Numbered from the stretch's first letter, positions 1-12,151 are shown. The stretch is DNA of 64,000 nucleotides from Periplaneta americana (GCF_040183065.1 NC_091120.1:18813208-18877207); one strand, 5' to 3'. Numbers and translations: made by a program. The notes: a model not told the origin generated them from the letters alone.

Positions 1-599
1 CCTTCCCTATAAAAAAAACACATTGGTGGCTGCATATCCTGTTTTTAGCGTACGGTTCGTAAATACTAATGATTAAAGATGATATTCACCTTCGACATAT
101 TTCCTATTTTTTTATTCGTGCACCTCGTTCTAAAAGTTCTCGTTGAGGTTCACAAACATTCAATTTACTCGTATCTATATTCTGCATACTGCAGATTTCC
201 CCACCCATCTCTTAAGGGGAATCGCTCACTATTATACAAGTTTACGTTATTATTTATTGTAAATTAAATTATGAGGTAAGAAAATAATGAATTATATTAA
301 ATTATACTAGGTATAATTGTAAATATAATTTTGACACGCACAGAAAACCAACAAGCGGGAAAACGTAATCAAATGTAGCATATGATATAACATAGCCCTA
401 CAACATGTTGCGCCGCATGGAACGCTCCTGCCATCTAGCGGTAAAACTTCGCATAAGATATCCCTATTCAGCAGTCGACGAGATGGCAACCATTGTAGAA
501 TTTTGAGAATTGGCTGCGGTCTTGGGCCGTGACACACTGACAAGGAAACTTACCGCAACACCAGGTCGAGTAATCTCACAAGCAAATATTCTCATGGGG

Positions 600-965
600 T
601 CAGATAAAAAAAGTTACTTATTTTTTACACTATGTTAATAATGTCAAAACAAGTGCTTATACAAATTTTGGTCACTTGAACGCAATTACGAGGGCCCCCG
701 GAAAGAAAGTTTCTCTTGGGCCGTTTACAAAAAGAAAATACAATTTCATGGAAAGATTTATTGGAACAGATACAGCAATTGTTGAGCTATTTTTCAACAT
801 ATTCCCCACCCGGCCTCAGACATTACTATACCGCGGGATCAACAGAGAGGTGCAGACGGCTGTCGCACACTGGTTCCGATCCCAGGCGGCTGACTTCTAC
901 GACACAGAGATATAAAAGTTGATCCAACGGTATAATAAATGTCTCATTTCCGTGGTTAAAAAGTT
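600..965 (+). pseudogene. Mariner-like transposase C-terminal fragment and flank
   Basis: At 841-950 the plus strand reads AVAHWFRSQAADFYDTEI, stop, KLIQRYNKCL, matching the C-terminal end of mariner-family transposases (W-RSQAADFYDTGIQKLV-RYDKCLN style). The preceding 240 bp are related to the inverted arms at 51345-51895. No DDD core remains. Confidence 0.6.
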
Positions 966-2879
966 CGTTTACACGATCAGAAAATTCTAGGTCAGATATC
1001 TTTGAACGCCAGAGTACCATAGAACTCAATGCAAAGAGTTTACTTACAATGTTAGAGGAAGCGCAAAGAAAGCTTGCCCATTTGACTGATGCACAGAGAA
1101 CGATATTCGGTCCTCGAGCCGTCATGCTCGTTACAGGGCTGCTATGAATCACGTAATGCTGATTACAGGGCGCATTCGAAAGCGCGGTCATGGATAAATA
1201 TATAATAGGATGCGAAATTGCGGTCAGCACCATCTAGATTTGGTGCTCTGAAATAAGGTGATCAGCGCCCGACGTCGTAGGTGGTGAACATTAGAACTAC
1301 GTGTTGGGTACATTACTGAGAGTTCTCTATTTATCCGTTCGAGATATTGTATGGGAAAATCGAGGAGAGAAGATGGCGGACTGAAACTTACTAATAAATG
1401 AACATAAAGTGATACGTGTGTATAAGCATTGTATGTTAAACAGTGATGTTTATGGACGTTGTAAAAATAGTGTTGAATGTATTGTAAAGTAATAGTAATA
1501 TAATAAATTGTACTATCTACGTAGTTCTTGCAGACTTTTCCAGTGTGCTGTACAATAAATACCCAAAGAATACAATCCCAATTATCTAACCTTTTGCTTT
1601 ATTTTTTGTCTCTGTCTGCTTATATTTTAATCGGGTAGTATAAAAAACATCGTCTCTTTTATCTTCCTGTTGGCTCCGGTAAGAATTTTCAGTAGAATAT
1701 TCTGTGAGGAATAAAACTGTAAATGTTTTATTTTGAATTGGGTTAGTTTTGAATATCGATGAGGGTGGGAGGGAATACTTTCTGCACAGTTTAACATTTT
1801 CGTCACCAGGTGCGCTGCTAAATGCATGAAGTAATTACTCTTTTCGCTACTTGGTGCGCTGCTATTTGTAATAACGCCTCTCCCAAAAATAGATGGCAGC
1901 AAGATCAATTTCTACAACAGCGCCTCTAGTATGTGTTACGAGAAACTCATTAAGTTTCGCATCCTGTTATATATTCATCCATGGCGCGGTCTTGAGCTGT
2001 TCGTATCGTGAAATGTATTGTGCAGAGAGGATATAAGCCAGCGTATGCGTTACATATTCTGCGTTTTATCCTTCGTATCAGGATTGTTATAGAGTTTAAA
2101 CTGCGTTTGTAAAATAACAGAGTTCTGTATAACATTATATTTACTTAACAATTCCCCCCGTTGGATCTAAATTAGAAAGTGCTAATAAAACTTTACACAG
2201 TCAAACTAGGGAATTATTTATAACGTTTATAAATTTATGAAAAACGAAACAGGCTCCGCTCGTAACGTAAGGAGTATATACAGATTAAAATAAATCAACC
2301 ATAGTACCACGCTGGTTATCGAAACATTTTAATAAAATCACATAGTATTAGTTATTAGTATTTTATTACAATGTCAAATATCAATTATTACACGATCACA
2401 TATTTCTTGTAACATCTTTGTAATTTCATTCAGTGATTTTATATGTAAAAGAAATCGTGCTTCTGTATTTTCAACAATGTTATGTTATTAGTTACTCTGC
2501 AACTGGGTTTAGGTTACATTACATGCTCTGTGATAAATCTCGCTCGAAACATCAAGCCAGCAGATGACTGAGAACTGACGACAGTTTGCCAATCGAATCG
2601 AAGCGAGATCGAGTGCACCCGAATGTTTCCGAAAGTTCGCGCAGCTTTCCGTGGCAAGCTCTTCTTGCGTCTACTCTACAATCGATTAGTCACATGTTGT
2701 TACAAAACGTGCAAAATTAGAACTGTTGAAATTTAATACAAACATGTGAAGTTTTTGATATTTCAGTCTTAGACTTATTTATAGCAAAATATATCCACAA
2801 AGTTATTTTTTGCTAATACATCTTAGTAGTTAATGTTTTCGCACCTTATTGTGGGCATCATCAGACTAATGTAAGGATA

Positions 2880-2885
<6 letters not shown>
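966..2885. other. No gene recognised
   Basis: AT-rich sequence. Bases near 1180-1225 and 1957-1998 are inverted relatives (GGATGAATATATAACAGGAT style), so a degraded inverted-repeat element may lie between them. An AATAAA near 1553 has no gene upstream that I can support. Confidence 0.4.

Positions 2886-2926
<41 letters not shown>
2886..2926. repeat. (AT)n microsatellite
   Basis: About 20 uninterrupted TA units, followed by a short GAGAG-rich stretch. Confidence 0.95.
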
Positions 2927-2929
<3 letters not shown>

Positions 2930-4860
2930 AGAGAGGAGAGGAGAGTATTCTTTTAAAACTTTATTCCTATTTGGTGTAATTTTTTTTTCTATATAAAGAA
3001 CTCATGGCTATAGCAACTCAACCAAATATAAATATTTTTAAAAAAATTATTATCTGTCTGTAACAGAAATTTGTTATTAGTACATACATTTGTAAAATAA
3101 AGAATTAAAATTTAATAACACTTTTTTATTTTCTTTTTGCAAACAGTCACATTTTTTTAAAATTAAATCAATTAGAAAAATTCTGTTACAGGGAAAAGTT
3201 TCCTAATAGACTAGAGAATGTGTGTTTCTAAATTTAATGCATCTATCTTTAATAGTTCAGAAATTATAGCCATTTTTGTCTGGCACTATAGCTAAAAATG
3301 AAATTACCAGAAATAACAATTAAAGGGGGCATGTGATTTAAAAACTCAGAGCGCAGGAACTTTAAAATTGGTGTCTGAACATCGGATAAGGGCACAAATA
3401 CTCACAAAGTATTATGCAACGTAGTCCACACATATCACAGTCTATTTTGAAGAAAATAGTACATTTTTAAATTACTCATTTTTTGCCAAAAATGCCATCC
3501 TCTCCCCTTAACATGTTCATACTATACTATATCTTGTTTATCCACAAACTTCACTGTTTTTCAAACAAAAATGTTTCTTCTGTGTATGTTCAATCACTTT
3601 TCTATGATGTTGAAGCTAAAATTATGAATTCTACTGTCTCGTGATTGATAAATTAAATACAATTGTCACTACTCTTGTTGGGATTAGTATTCAGCGGGCC
3701 GAAAAACACTACAAAATGGCGTTTCTATTAGACGGTTATTTTGCGCACCCATATTTACTGAAACGTTTTTGCTTCTCTTCGTTTTTAATTCTAATCCCTA
3801 AATTTTTACCGGAACTTTTCAAACACCCTGTATTTAAATAATATCTGTTTAGAAGAGGCCTGGACGTTATTAACTCGATTGAGTTACTGCAGACCACCAC
3901 TTAACTCCCCACTTCACCTTCCTCTGCTGAGACAGTAATGTTTTCGTGCGGTTGAGCAGACAGGAAAATCAGGGAAGGGTTGTATGAGGTTTGCATCATA
4001 GCTTTTACGAACTTTCTGCTGTCGCTGGTCGCCTAAAATCCACCACTGATGCACAGAGACTTATTGTACGTTTGTTTATAATGCAGTGTAAGCAAGGACA
4101 TGGGCAAGGGTTTCTCCGTCCCTTCATGGTGGAAGAATATTCTTCCACTATGCGTCCCTTTAACTTCCCCTTTTATGACCAGGCCTGGTTTAGAATTTGT
4201 CCCGATTTATCTGAACTAATGTACAGGAAACCCATCCACAAGTAGGCATATAGTTGGTACTTTTGTATTCAAAATTTCATTCAGTATACCTAGCAGTGTA
4301 AGACTTCCATTTATGCTTCGATCCGACGATTCTGGGAGGTTATTCTGTGAGTGTAGCTAAGTGCTATGGATTCCGTAGCTATCATTTGTTACCGTTCTGT
4401 TCGCTGCGAGACGCCAAGTGAAAGTAATTGTGAGCAGTACAGAGAACGCGCTTTGTGATGTTTGTGTTGTAATCAGTTTGTAGAGTTAAATTGGATTTCT
4501 GATTGTCTGAAAATTGATCAAAGCTACTACTTGTCAGACCATTAATCAAATGCACTCCTACATTTTTTTCGTGATGCTTACAGTTTTCCAGCAGCCCGTA
4601 CTTGCATGGCTACGAATTTTTTTCCATTATCATAAGCAGGATGAACAGTAAGTAATATCATTTATATCTGGGGATTACTCTTTGAGATATTTCAAACAAA
4701 ATAGTTTAATACAATTTTAATCGTTTCTGTTTCCTTTACAAGATAAAAATAGTTTTATATGTAACAATTCATAGCGTGTTTTTGGAAAGCAATTGCCTAT
4801 ATTCCAAATATTCTCAGTCAATTTAAGAGAAAAGTGTATTATGATAATAAATTATTGAAA
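2927..4860. other. No gene recognised; worn transposon ends
   Basis: CCTCTCCCCTTAA at about 3502-3514 resembles the TTAAGGGGAG end of a MITE seen at 8641, and CACCCTGTA at about 3826-3834 resembles a transposon terminus. No partner ends could be assigned. Short reading frames here lack recognisable domains. Confidence 0.35.
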
Positions 4861-4882
4861 GAACTTTAGCTTTGTCCTTCAA

Positions 4883-5272
4883 ATGTACAGAAATTTGACC
4901 CGAACAAATGTAATTTTTCGTTCTTCAAAGAAATGTTACAGTGTTCCATTTTGTTCGGATCAAATTTCTGTGTATTTAAAGAAGAAAACTAGAATTCTTT
5001 CAATTATTTATCACCATAATACACATACTTACTTACAAATTTCTATTAAGGAACCCAAATTTAATAGTTTGAAGGTACGACGAAAGAATACTACTTATGA
5101 TATAAAATTAAGAAATAAAGGCTTACCAACGAGAGACAGCGTATACGAACTATTTAAGTATTTCTGTAGCGAAAAAGGAATGCAAGATACTAGAATAAGG
5201 GAACATTTACATATGCTAGCTGCACATTGCGGATTGAAACGTGAAGTACAACTTAGGCAAGTGAACAAATAA
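4883..5272 (+). CDS. Unrecognised open frame, possible terminal exon
   Basis: The frame is 129 codons, but its first third overlaps a perfect-looking hairpin (4884-4974, arms beginning ACAGAAATTTGA), so the true coding part probably begins later. The C-terminal half looks protein-like: charged, without low complexity, for example GLPTRDSVYELFKYFCSEKG and then a Met-rich, His-rich helix ending QLRQVNK. The stop at 5272 is followed 62 bp later by AATAAA (5334-5339). This fits a last coding exon, or a processed or transposon-derived fragment. I do not recognise the family. Confidence 0.3.
   Translation: MYRNLTRTNVIFRSSKKCYSVPFCSDQISVYLKKKTRILSIIYHHNTHTYLQISIKEPKFNSLKVRRKNTTYDIKLRNKGLPTRDSVYELFKYFCSEKGMQDTRIREHLHMLAAHCGLKREVQLRQVNK
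4884..4974. repeat. Hairpin with about 25-bp arms
   Basis: ACAGAAATTTGACCCGAACA and the later GTTCGGATCAAATTTCTGT pair with one mismatch around a loop of roughly 40 bases. It could be the remnant of a short foldback element. Confidence 0.7.
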
Positions 5273-5333
5273 TTGTAACAACATACTAAAATGAGTTGAG
5301 TCTTGCACAAAACTAGGCGCAAGTGCAAGATAC

Positions 5334-5339
5334 AATAAA
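5334..5339 (+). terminator. Polyadenylation signal AATAAA
   Basis: Lies 62 bp after the stop of the open frame at 4883-5272. AATAAA is common by chance in AT-rich DNA, so support is modest. Confidence 0.35.
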
Positions 5340-5924
5340 AAGATCTTACATTAAATATTCAAATTGTAGAAATTGTATTTTAAAAAATGGTAGGCCTATA
5401 TCTATGTGTAAAATTATAAAGTGTGTAATGTAAGGTTTTAAATGATTATATATCATAACATTAAGGAACCCGAAAGTTCATTGCCGCCCTCACATAAGCC
5501 CGCCATCGGTCGCTATCCTGAACAAGATTAATCCAGTCCCTACCATCATATCCCACCTCCCTCAAATACATTTTAATATTATCCTCCCACCCACGTATCG
5601 GCCTCCCCAAAGGTCTTCTCACCTCACGCCTTCCAACTAACACTCTATATGCATTTCTGAATTCGCCCATACCTGCTACATGCCCTGCCCATCTCAAACG
5701 TGTGGATTTAATGTTCCTAATTATGTCAGGTGAAGAATACAATGCGTGCAGTTCTGTGTTGTGTAACTTTCTCCATTCTCCTGGAACTTCATCCCTTTTA
5801 GGTCAAATATTTTCCTAAGCACCTTATTCTCGAACACCTTTAACCTATGTTCCTCTCTCAAAGTGAGAATCCAAGTTTCACAACAATACAGAAGAACCGG
5901 TAATATAACTGTTTTATAAATTCT

Positions 5925-6153
5925 GCAGTGCTTGGGAAAAGTGACATAAGTCAGTTTCCACAAACCTTTTTTGATAATTTATTGACAACTTACGGAACAT
6001 CTGCTAGCTTGGAAAAAATACATAAGTATTTCTCCCATTACAATAATTCATACAGAAAAAAATCAAATCGACATAAACCAGTGTAAGTTGTCCATAAATT
6101 ATCAAAGAAGGTTTGTGAAAACTGACTTATGTCACTTTTCCCGAGCACTGTAG
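5925..6153. mobile_element. Palindromic MITE (about 229 bp)
   Basis: The ends are long inverted repeats: CAGTGCTTGGGAAAAGTGAC at the left and its near complement GTCACTTTTCCCGAGCACTG at the right, extending about 70 bp. AATTCT occurs on both sides (5919-5924, 6154-6159), and the uninterrupted RTE sequence has it once. Confidence 0.8.
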
Positions 6154-6274
6154 AATTCTAACTTTCAGCTTTTTCCAGAGCAGACTGGATGATATACACT
6201 TCTAACCTGAATAATAACAGGCATTTTCCATATTTATTCTGCGATTAATTTCTTCCTAAGTGTCATTTATATTT

Positions 6275-6505
6275 GAGCCGTTCAGAGCAGAAATGGTGTA
6301 AGTCAAAATTAGGTAATGAGGTTTAAAGTAAAAATTCTGTAAAATACAGCGCAAAGTAGCAATTAATAGGCCTATGTCCTTCGCACTAACTAATAGTTTA
6401 AATAAATTTGATATTAATTGCTACTTTACGCTGTATTGTACAGAATGTTTACTTTAACCCTCATTACCCATTTTTTACTTACACCACTTCTGCTCTGAAC
6501 GGCTC
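6275..6505. mobile_element. Palindromic MITE (about 231 bp)
   Basis: Inverted arms start GAGCCGTTCAGAGCAGAA and span most of the element (about 100 bp per arm). ATTT(G) flanks both sides where the RTE consensus has one copy, a 4-5 bp target duplication. Confidence 0.8.
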
Positions 6506-6785
6506 ATTTGTTACTGTTGCTCCAAGATATTTGAATTTTTCCATCTTTTCAAAGGATAAATTTCCAATTTTTTCATTTTCATTTCGTATATTCTGGTGAC
6601 GATACATAACCATATTTTTTTTTTTTTTCGGAACTTACTTCCAAATCTACCTCATTACTTGCTTCGAGTAAAATTCCCGTATTTTCCCTAATAGTTTGTG
6701 GATTTTCTCCTAAGATATTCACGTCATCCGCATATTCAAGCAGCTGAAGTTGAATTCGAAACCCTCTCTGGACCTACTTCTTATA

Positions 6786-7682
6786 TACTTATGAAATGTC
6801 TTAGAAAGAAAAAACGGCATAGGTGAAAATTCCTGTACCCATCTCTAGACCAGTCGCTGAACGTTAAAAAGAATTGTTTTCAAAATTGTGGAAGATATTT
6901 CTATATATTGATACTTATCGTATACCCCTTTATCCGTACGAGTAAGGGTATTGTAGCCATTTATTTTCGTAAAAATCTCGAGGTACATTTCCTACAGCAT
7001 GACAATATTTTACTTTTCATTCTTCGTAATTTTATATAATAGCAAAATAAAAAAGAAGGGATTTAACCCGCGTTGGTCTCCTTCGTAAGTCCGATCGCTG
7101 GACGATCATAGATGTGGGATAGGGGATTTTCTTTTCTCTGTTATCGACCCGCATTGCATTGCAGTGGCTATCTACGGAGATGCAATCTCTACGACAGCTT
7201 GTGAGAGAGATACCGCCCAGTTTCTTCAGTGTGGGATTCCTACTCATAAACAGTTTCCGAACACTAACATAGAATAAATCTGAACGCACAGGTAAGCAGG
7301 ATTTCAGTAGTTTTTTTCAGTATTTCAATCACAATCTGGAAATAACCTACCCAGCGCTGTTCTACTGTTTCCGTCTTCTGAGAAGAGAGGGATAACTGAA
7401 GTCGCCATAGGAAGGGTTACGCACGCAGCTGAAGTTCTTGGCAACTCACCCAACTAAATAGCCCGCTCTACTGAAGACATTTGAGTGACGTTTACAAAAT
7501 ATATGCAAGCATATAGGTCTCTCTCTTTTCCGTTCTCTCTGAAGGTCTATTCCATTAAAATATTCCCTCCACAAAGCGGTAAACATTCACGAAAACATCA
7601 CATCATATTCTTTGCAAAGACTTCAAATCTCAGCGACTGTTTTCCATCAGAGCAGGACTTTCGTGACAGAAAAATACTTATG
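6786..7682. other. No gene recognised
   Basis: Short frames on both strands (7032-7289 minus, 7485-7721 plus) have no domain I can identify. Composition does not differ from the surroundings. Confidence 0.4.
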
Positions 7683-7727
7683 TTCACTTGTTATAATTCC
7701 ATCAACATAATTTCTGTATAGACGTTA
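7683..7727. repeat. 45-bp direct motif, copy 1 of 3
   Basis: TTCACTTGTTATAATTCCAT through GACGTTA. Further copies are at 8590-8644 and 9102-9145. The first two flank the Jockey-like LINE; the second and third flank the TTAA MITE. Confidence 0.75.
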
Positions 7728-7782
7728 AATTTATTTATTTATTTTTATTTATTCGTTTATTTATTTATTTTTATTTATTCGT

Positions 7783-7817
<35 letters not shown>

Positions 7818-8589
7818 TTTTGCTAATAAATGTAACATAAAATAGAATATATACAGAAAAAACTTTAGCTCGCCCCTAAAGAGTACAACTCGTGCTCAGG
7901 AGCGCATTCCTGAATTTAAATTAAGAAGTATATAATATAATTTGTCTTATGTCTACTACGCAATAAGAATATATAATTTTAAATTTACAGTTTTTCAATT
8001 TTTTATAAAATCCATACATAACTTTTTTAATTTAATACTAGAACTATTCGAATTGACAAGATTAGGATATTTTAATATAAATTTGTTATATATTCTTGGG
8101 CCTAAATTACTACTATGATTAAATACTGTAGCAGTGTTGCATTTTGGTTCATACAATCTTAAAGAATTCATACCTTTTATTTCATAACTATGAGAATACA
8201 ATTCAAAATTATTTCGATTTTTATGTATGAATTTTATTAGTACAATATAATAAATTTGTCTTATTTTAGGAACATTAAAGTCTAAAAACAATTTTTGAGA
8301 TGGAAAATCGATAGGTTTATGAAGACATATTTTAATTATTTTCTTCTGTAATAAATAAAGTGGATTAAAATTGGTTTTAAATAAACTACCCCATCCTATA
8401 ATTCCATAAATAATTACAGATTGAAGTAAAGTTAAGTATATTCTGCGTAATAAACTTATTGCAAGTAATTCCTCAATAAAACAGAATTATATATAATTTT
8501 ACGTAATTTATTACAAAGGTAATTAATGTGTTAGTTCCATTTTAAATGATTGTCGAAAATTATGCCTAAATACTTGAGACAAAATTGTG
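7727..8589 (-). pseudogene. Jockey-like LINE, C-terminal fragment with (ATTT)n tail
   Basis: On the minus strand the C-terminal tail of a reverse transcriptase is seen: IIYGIIGWGSLFKTNFNPL-like upstream of 8291, then RQIYYIVLIKFIHKNRNNF, GMNSLRLYEPKCN and SNLGPRIYNKF, ending LKKLCMDFIKN near 7995. The 3' end is an (AAAT)n run (7727-7820 as ATTT). It is a close relative of the element at 10376-11690. Frameshifts and loss of the active site make it dead. Near-identical 45-bp motifs flank it (7683-7727, 8590-8644). Confidence 0.72.
7728..7820. repeat. (TTTA)n low-complexity tract
   Basis: Imperfect TTTA/TTTG/TTCG repeats forming the tail of the Jockey-like fragment. Confidence 0.9.
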
Positions 8590-8640
8590 TTCATTTATTC
8601 TAATTCCATAACATAATTCCTGTAGCCTATAGGCTAGACG

Positions 8641-9083
8641 TTAAGGGGAGGCAGAGGTGAATATTTCAAAATCCACAAAATTTATCCGATTTGTTTGAAA
8701 TTGATCATGGATACTAAGTATGTTATTAGTAATAGACATACCAAGTTTCAACTTTCTAAGTACAATAGTTCTGTAAATATTAATAATTTTATAAAACTTT
8801 ATATCGTTTGATATAAAATGCTCCATGCACCACATTGTAAGAAATTTGCAATATTTCTTTTTATTTATATGTTCAGAGAAGGTATATAAATAATGATAAG
8901 TATTAGTTTATTATGGGAATAATATAGTAATACAGTTATCTTTGTTTTAATTTCATACTTTTAAGGGCACAAAATCAAAAACTAATATCGGAATATCAAA
9001 ATAAAGATAATAAAAATGGAAAAAACCAAATTTTCATTTTTTCTTCAGTTTTGTTCGAAAATTTCACCTCTGCCTCCTCTTAA
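8641..9083. mobile_element. TTAA-flanked piggyBac-type MITE (443 bp)
   Basis: TTAA borders both ends. The terminal inverted repeat is GGGGAGGCAGAGGTGAA on the left and GAGGAGGCAGAGGTGAAATT on the right arm. TTAA target duplications are characteristic of piggyBac-like elements. The interior is AT-rich and non-coding. Confidence 0.75.
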
Positions 9084-9145
9084 ATGTTACATCAAATAGT
9101 ATTCACTTACTCTAATTCCATAACATAATTTCTGTATTGACGTTA

Positions 9146-9840
9146 TACATAATTTTAATGTATTTCAACCTAATCGTTATTTCGTTTATCATTTATCGTC
9201 TGTGAAAAGAGTGTCTACTTCATAGATATTATTGTACACATTCAAGAAAGTTCATCCCAGCTATCTGCAACTTCGCTATATGTCTGTTATCAACTCAAAT
9301 GTGTGGAACAGCTCCAACCTGTACATATTGGTATGTGATAAAATTATCACTTTCTCCATTATTCCACACTCACCGCAACGCAATGAACGTTAGTCTTCTT
9401 CGAGGGGTTATCTACAAAGCCGTCATCGCCGCTAGATTACGCTCTGCCCCCGTTTCCACCATAATTGATGAGCGACTCTGCGAAATATTGCATGCCAAGT
9501 ACCCGACATTAAACGGGAAACACTAGGCAAAAGTATACGTAAATTAATTCGTTTGAAATATGCACGTTTTCGGACAAAAGAAAAAACCTGGTTGGTTCTT
9601 GATTTTAAGTTTACTGTGTTCTATAGTGCAACTTAGGACAGAGTTTGGGTGGGTCTACATCGCGAGAGACAAGATCATTCCTTAGCAGAGTTGCGGCCTT
9701 GTAGAATACTGGCCCGGTAGTTTTGGTAGGATATGAAAATCGATTATTCTACGGAAAATGGTCATAGAATTGATAGTATTGGTCAGAAAAGAAACTTGAA
9801 TGCATGTAAGCTTGTGCCACTCGAGGTATCTTTTTAATTA
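9146..9840. other. No gene recognised
   Basis: A 75-codon frame at 9299-9526 has no recognisable motif and no splice or polyadenylation context. Confidence 0.4.
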
Positions 9841-9845
9841 AGGAT

Positions 9846-10206
9846 TATTTATTTATTTATTTATGTATTTATTTATTTATTACTTATTTATTTATTTATT
9901 TATTCATTATTTATTTATTCATAATTTATTTATTTATTCATTATGTATTTATTTATTTATTCATTATTTATTTATTTACTCATTTATTTATTCATTCATT
10001 CATTATTTATTTATTTATTGATTCATTCACTCATTATGTATTTATTTATTTACTCATTTACTTACTTATTTACTTATTTACTTTCTTATTTATTTATTTG
10101 TTTATTTATTTAATTATTTATTTTTTTTGTCTATTTATTTATTTACTTATGTATCTACGTATGTATTTATTTACTTATTCATTCATTTTTCACTTATTCA
10201 CTTATT
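9846..10206. repeat. (TTTA)n/(TTCA)n degenerate simple repeat
   Basis: About 360 bp of interrupted tetranucleotides TTTA, TTCA and TTAC. Confidence 0.95.
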
Positions 10207-10255
10207 TACCAGGCATATTTATCTTTCCCCCTCAAGTGTTCCAACTAAGACATTC

Positions 10256-10378
10256 TTGTTAGGCCAGGCTCATGTCAGTAGATTTACTGACATGTAAAAT
10301 AACTCTTGCGGGACAAAATCCTGGCACACCGGCGACGCTGATATAACCTCTGCAGTTGCGAGCGTCGTTAAATAAAAC
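10256..10378 (+). mobile_element. SINE family 2, 3' part only
   Basis: GGCGACGCTGATATAACCTC and GCGTCGTTAAATAAAAC match the tail of the complete SINE at 29098-29324; the tRNA head is missing. Confidence 0.8.
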
Positions 10379-10548
10379 ATAGATTTAAATCTATTCAGTC
10401 TATCATTCAATATGGCATTATTGTTTGGGGTGGATGCGCAAAAATTATTCTTACTCCGTTAAATTTATTACAAAAAGGAATAATTAAAATTTGTTTGAAG
10501 AAACGTTTTGATTATTCAACTAAATTAATTTATTATGAATTTAAAGTA

Positions 10549-10806
10549 TTTTTTTAAGTTTGTTATTTAACGACGCTGTATCAACTATTACGTTATTCAG
10601 CGTCGATGAGATTGGTGATAGCGAGATGGTATTTGGCGAGCTGAGGCCGAGGATTCGCCATAGATTACTTAGCATTCACTTTACGGTTGAGGAAAACCTC
10701 GGAAAAAACCCAACCGAGTAATCATCCCAAGCGGGGATCGAACCCGCACCCGAGCGCAACTTCAGACCGGCAGGCAAATGCCTTAACCGACTGAGCCACG
10801 CCGGTA
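10549..10806 (-). mobile_element. tRNA-derived SINE, family 1
   Basis: The minus strand starts with a tRNA-like head: GTGGCTCAGTCGGTTAAGGC (A box region) and GGTTCGATCCC (B box), then a body with GGTTTTTTCCGAGGTTTTCC and an end in AACGACGC-type sequence. Relatives are at 34608, 36337 and 44420. Confidence 0.85.
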
Positions 10807-10905
10807 GCTTAATGTGTTTAATATTGAACACATTTATAAATATACTCTTAAAATTTTATCATAAAAATCGTAATAAGTTTATATTACAGGCACATAATCA
10901 TGACA

Positions 10906-11199
10906 TATGAACATTGTTGTTGACATAAAACTCAGAAGGTTAGAGTGGCTGGGACACGTAGCCAGGATGGAGAACAATCGCACACCCAAAGCTCTACTAG
11001 ATGCATTACCAGTAGGAAGAAGGAAAGTCGGACGACCTAAATTGAGATGGTTGGACGACGTTCAGGCTGACCTAACAAAAGCTGGAATTAGAAGATGGAG
11101 AACACGAGCATTAGACAGGAGTGATTGGTCGGATGTTCTGAGGGAGGCTAAGGCTAAACTATAAGGGCCGTAATGCCAATGATGATGATGATGATGATG
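10906..11199 (+). mobile_element. 5'-truncated LINE (294 bp) with 14-bp target duplication
   Basis: A perfect direct repeat ACATAATCATGACA flanks it (10892-10905, 11200-11213). It encodes the last 85 residues of a reverse transcriptase: RRLEWLGHVARMENNRTPKA, then GRRKVGRPKLRWLDDV and a final SDVLREAKAKL. After the stop it ends in GCCAATGATGATG repeats. It differs from the RTE family elsewhere in the window. Confidence 0.88.
10907..11164 (+). pseudogene. Non-LTR reverse transcriptase C-terminus (fragment)
   Basis: Open frame with the WLGHVARM and GRPKLRW-DDV motifs seen after the thumb of L2/RTE-type reverse transcriptases. There is no catalytic domain and no start of its own, since the frame begins at the truncation point. 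It was reverse transcribed incompletely on insertion. Confidence 0.8.
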
Positions 11200-11979
11200 A
11201 CATAATCATGACACAAGACGAAATAATGCGCCTAATTCAACATTAGTAGAATCTAAACGTTTCACATCTGCTGGTCTAAAGCATAGCATTAATTTTGGCC
11301 CTCGTTTGTATAATTCTTTAGCTAGATTACACCCAGAACTTTTAACATGTAACTCACTAGCATATAAAAGAAAATTAGAAACGTGTTAATGTCTTCAATT
11401 TGATTAAATAAATTTATAGACTATGTGTATGAACTGATCAGCTTATATTATATTTGTATTCAATAATTTCGGAATATATATTTTTCATAAATTGCCCTAT
11501 TTTATTAACGCACGAAATTATTCTTCTCTGTGTTAATATTACATTATATAATTTCATTGCAGCTGTAATTTTAATTTTAGTTCCTATTTTATTTTATTTT
11601 ATATATTCCTCTTATATTAATAATATATCTGAACTACGACCGAACACGAGCGCTGCTCATTCGGTCCTCAAAATTTGTTAATATTATTGTATCCTCTTTT
11701 TATATTGATTGTATTATTTTATTTCTATTTCTATTGTTGTAATTATATTTTGTATTCTGATGTATTATTCTCTATTATATGCTCTTTTTTTTTTGTATTA
11801 TTATATAAATTTGTACTTGACCATGTTATAGCATCTCCCGATGCATTTTAAATTTGAACTATGAAAATTCGAAATTTGAAACAAACATTTTCAAAAATCT
11901 TCTTGAAGAATAATTATATAAAATTAAATTTAGGCCTATTGTTGAGGTACACTTGCTACTTGCGACTATCTACAATTCG

Positions 11980-12151
<172 letters not shown>

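Larger units (their letters stand above)
5461..6785 (-). pseudogene. RTE-like LINE reverse transcriptase fragment with two MITE insertions
   Basis: Read on the minus strand, a YADD active-site motif lies at about 6724-6735 (EYADDVNILGENP). The ENFKYLGATVTN-like, YCCETWIL, LHALYSSPDIIRN, RWAGHVAGM and GRPIRGWEDNIK landmarks follow down to the stop before 5461. Two palindromic insertions (about 5925-6153 and 6275-6505) interrupt it, each between duplicated target bases. Upstream endonuclease and fingers are lost. In the family this enzyme primes reverse transcription at nicked target DNA; this copy cannot make it. Confidence 0.82.
10379..11690 (+). pseudogene. Jockey-like LINE C-terminal fragment interrupted by a SINE and another LINE
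   Basis: Pieces read in order on the plus strand: IQYGIIVWGGCAKIILTPLN (10390-10550), FNVFNIEHIYKYTLKIL plus KNRNKFILQAHNHD (10806-10905), and TRRNNAPNSTLVESKRFTSA through SINFGPRLYNSLARLHPELL and a stop at 11387-11389. Together they are the post-catalytic tail of a Jockey-like reverse transcriptase. A tRNA-type SINE splits pieces 1 and 2; a truncated LINE splits 2 and 3. The 3' untranslated region probably continues to about 11690-11850. Confidence 0.75.
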
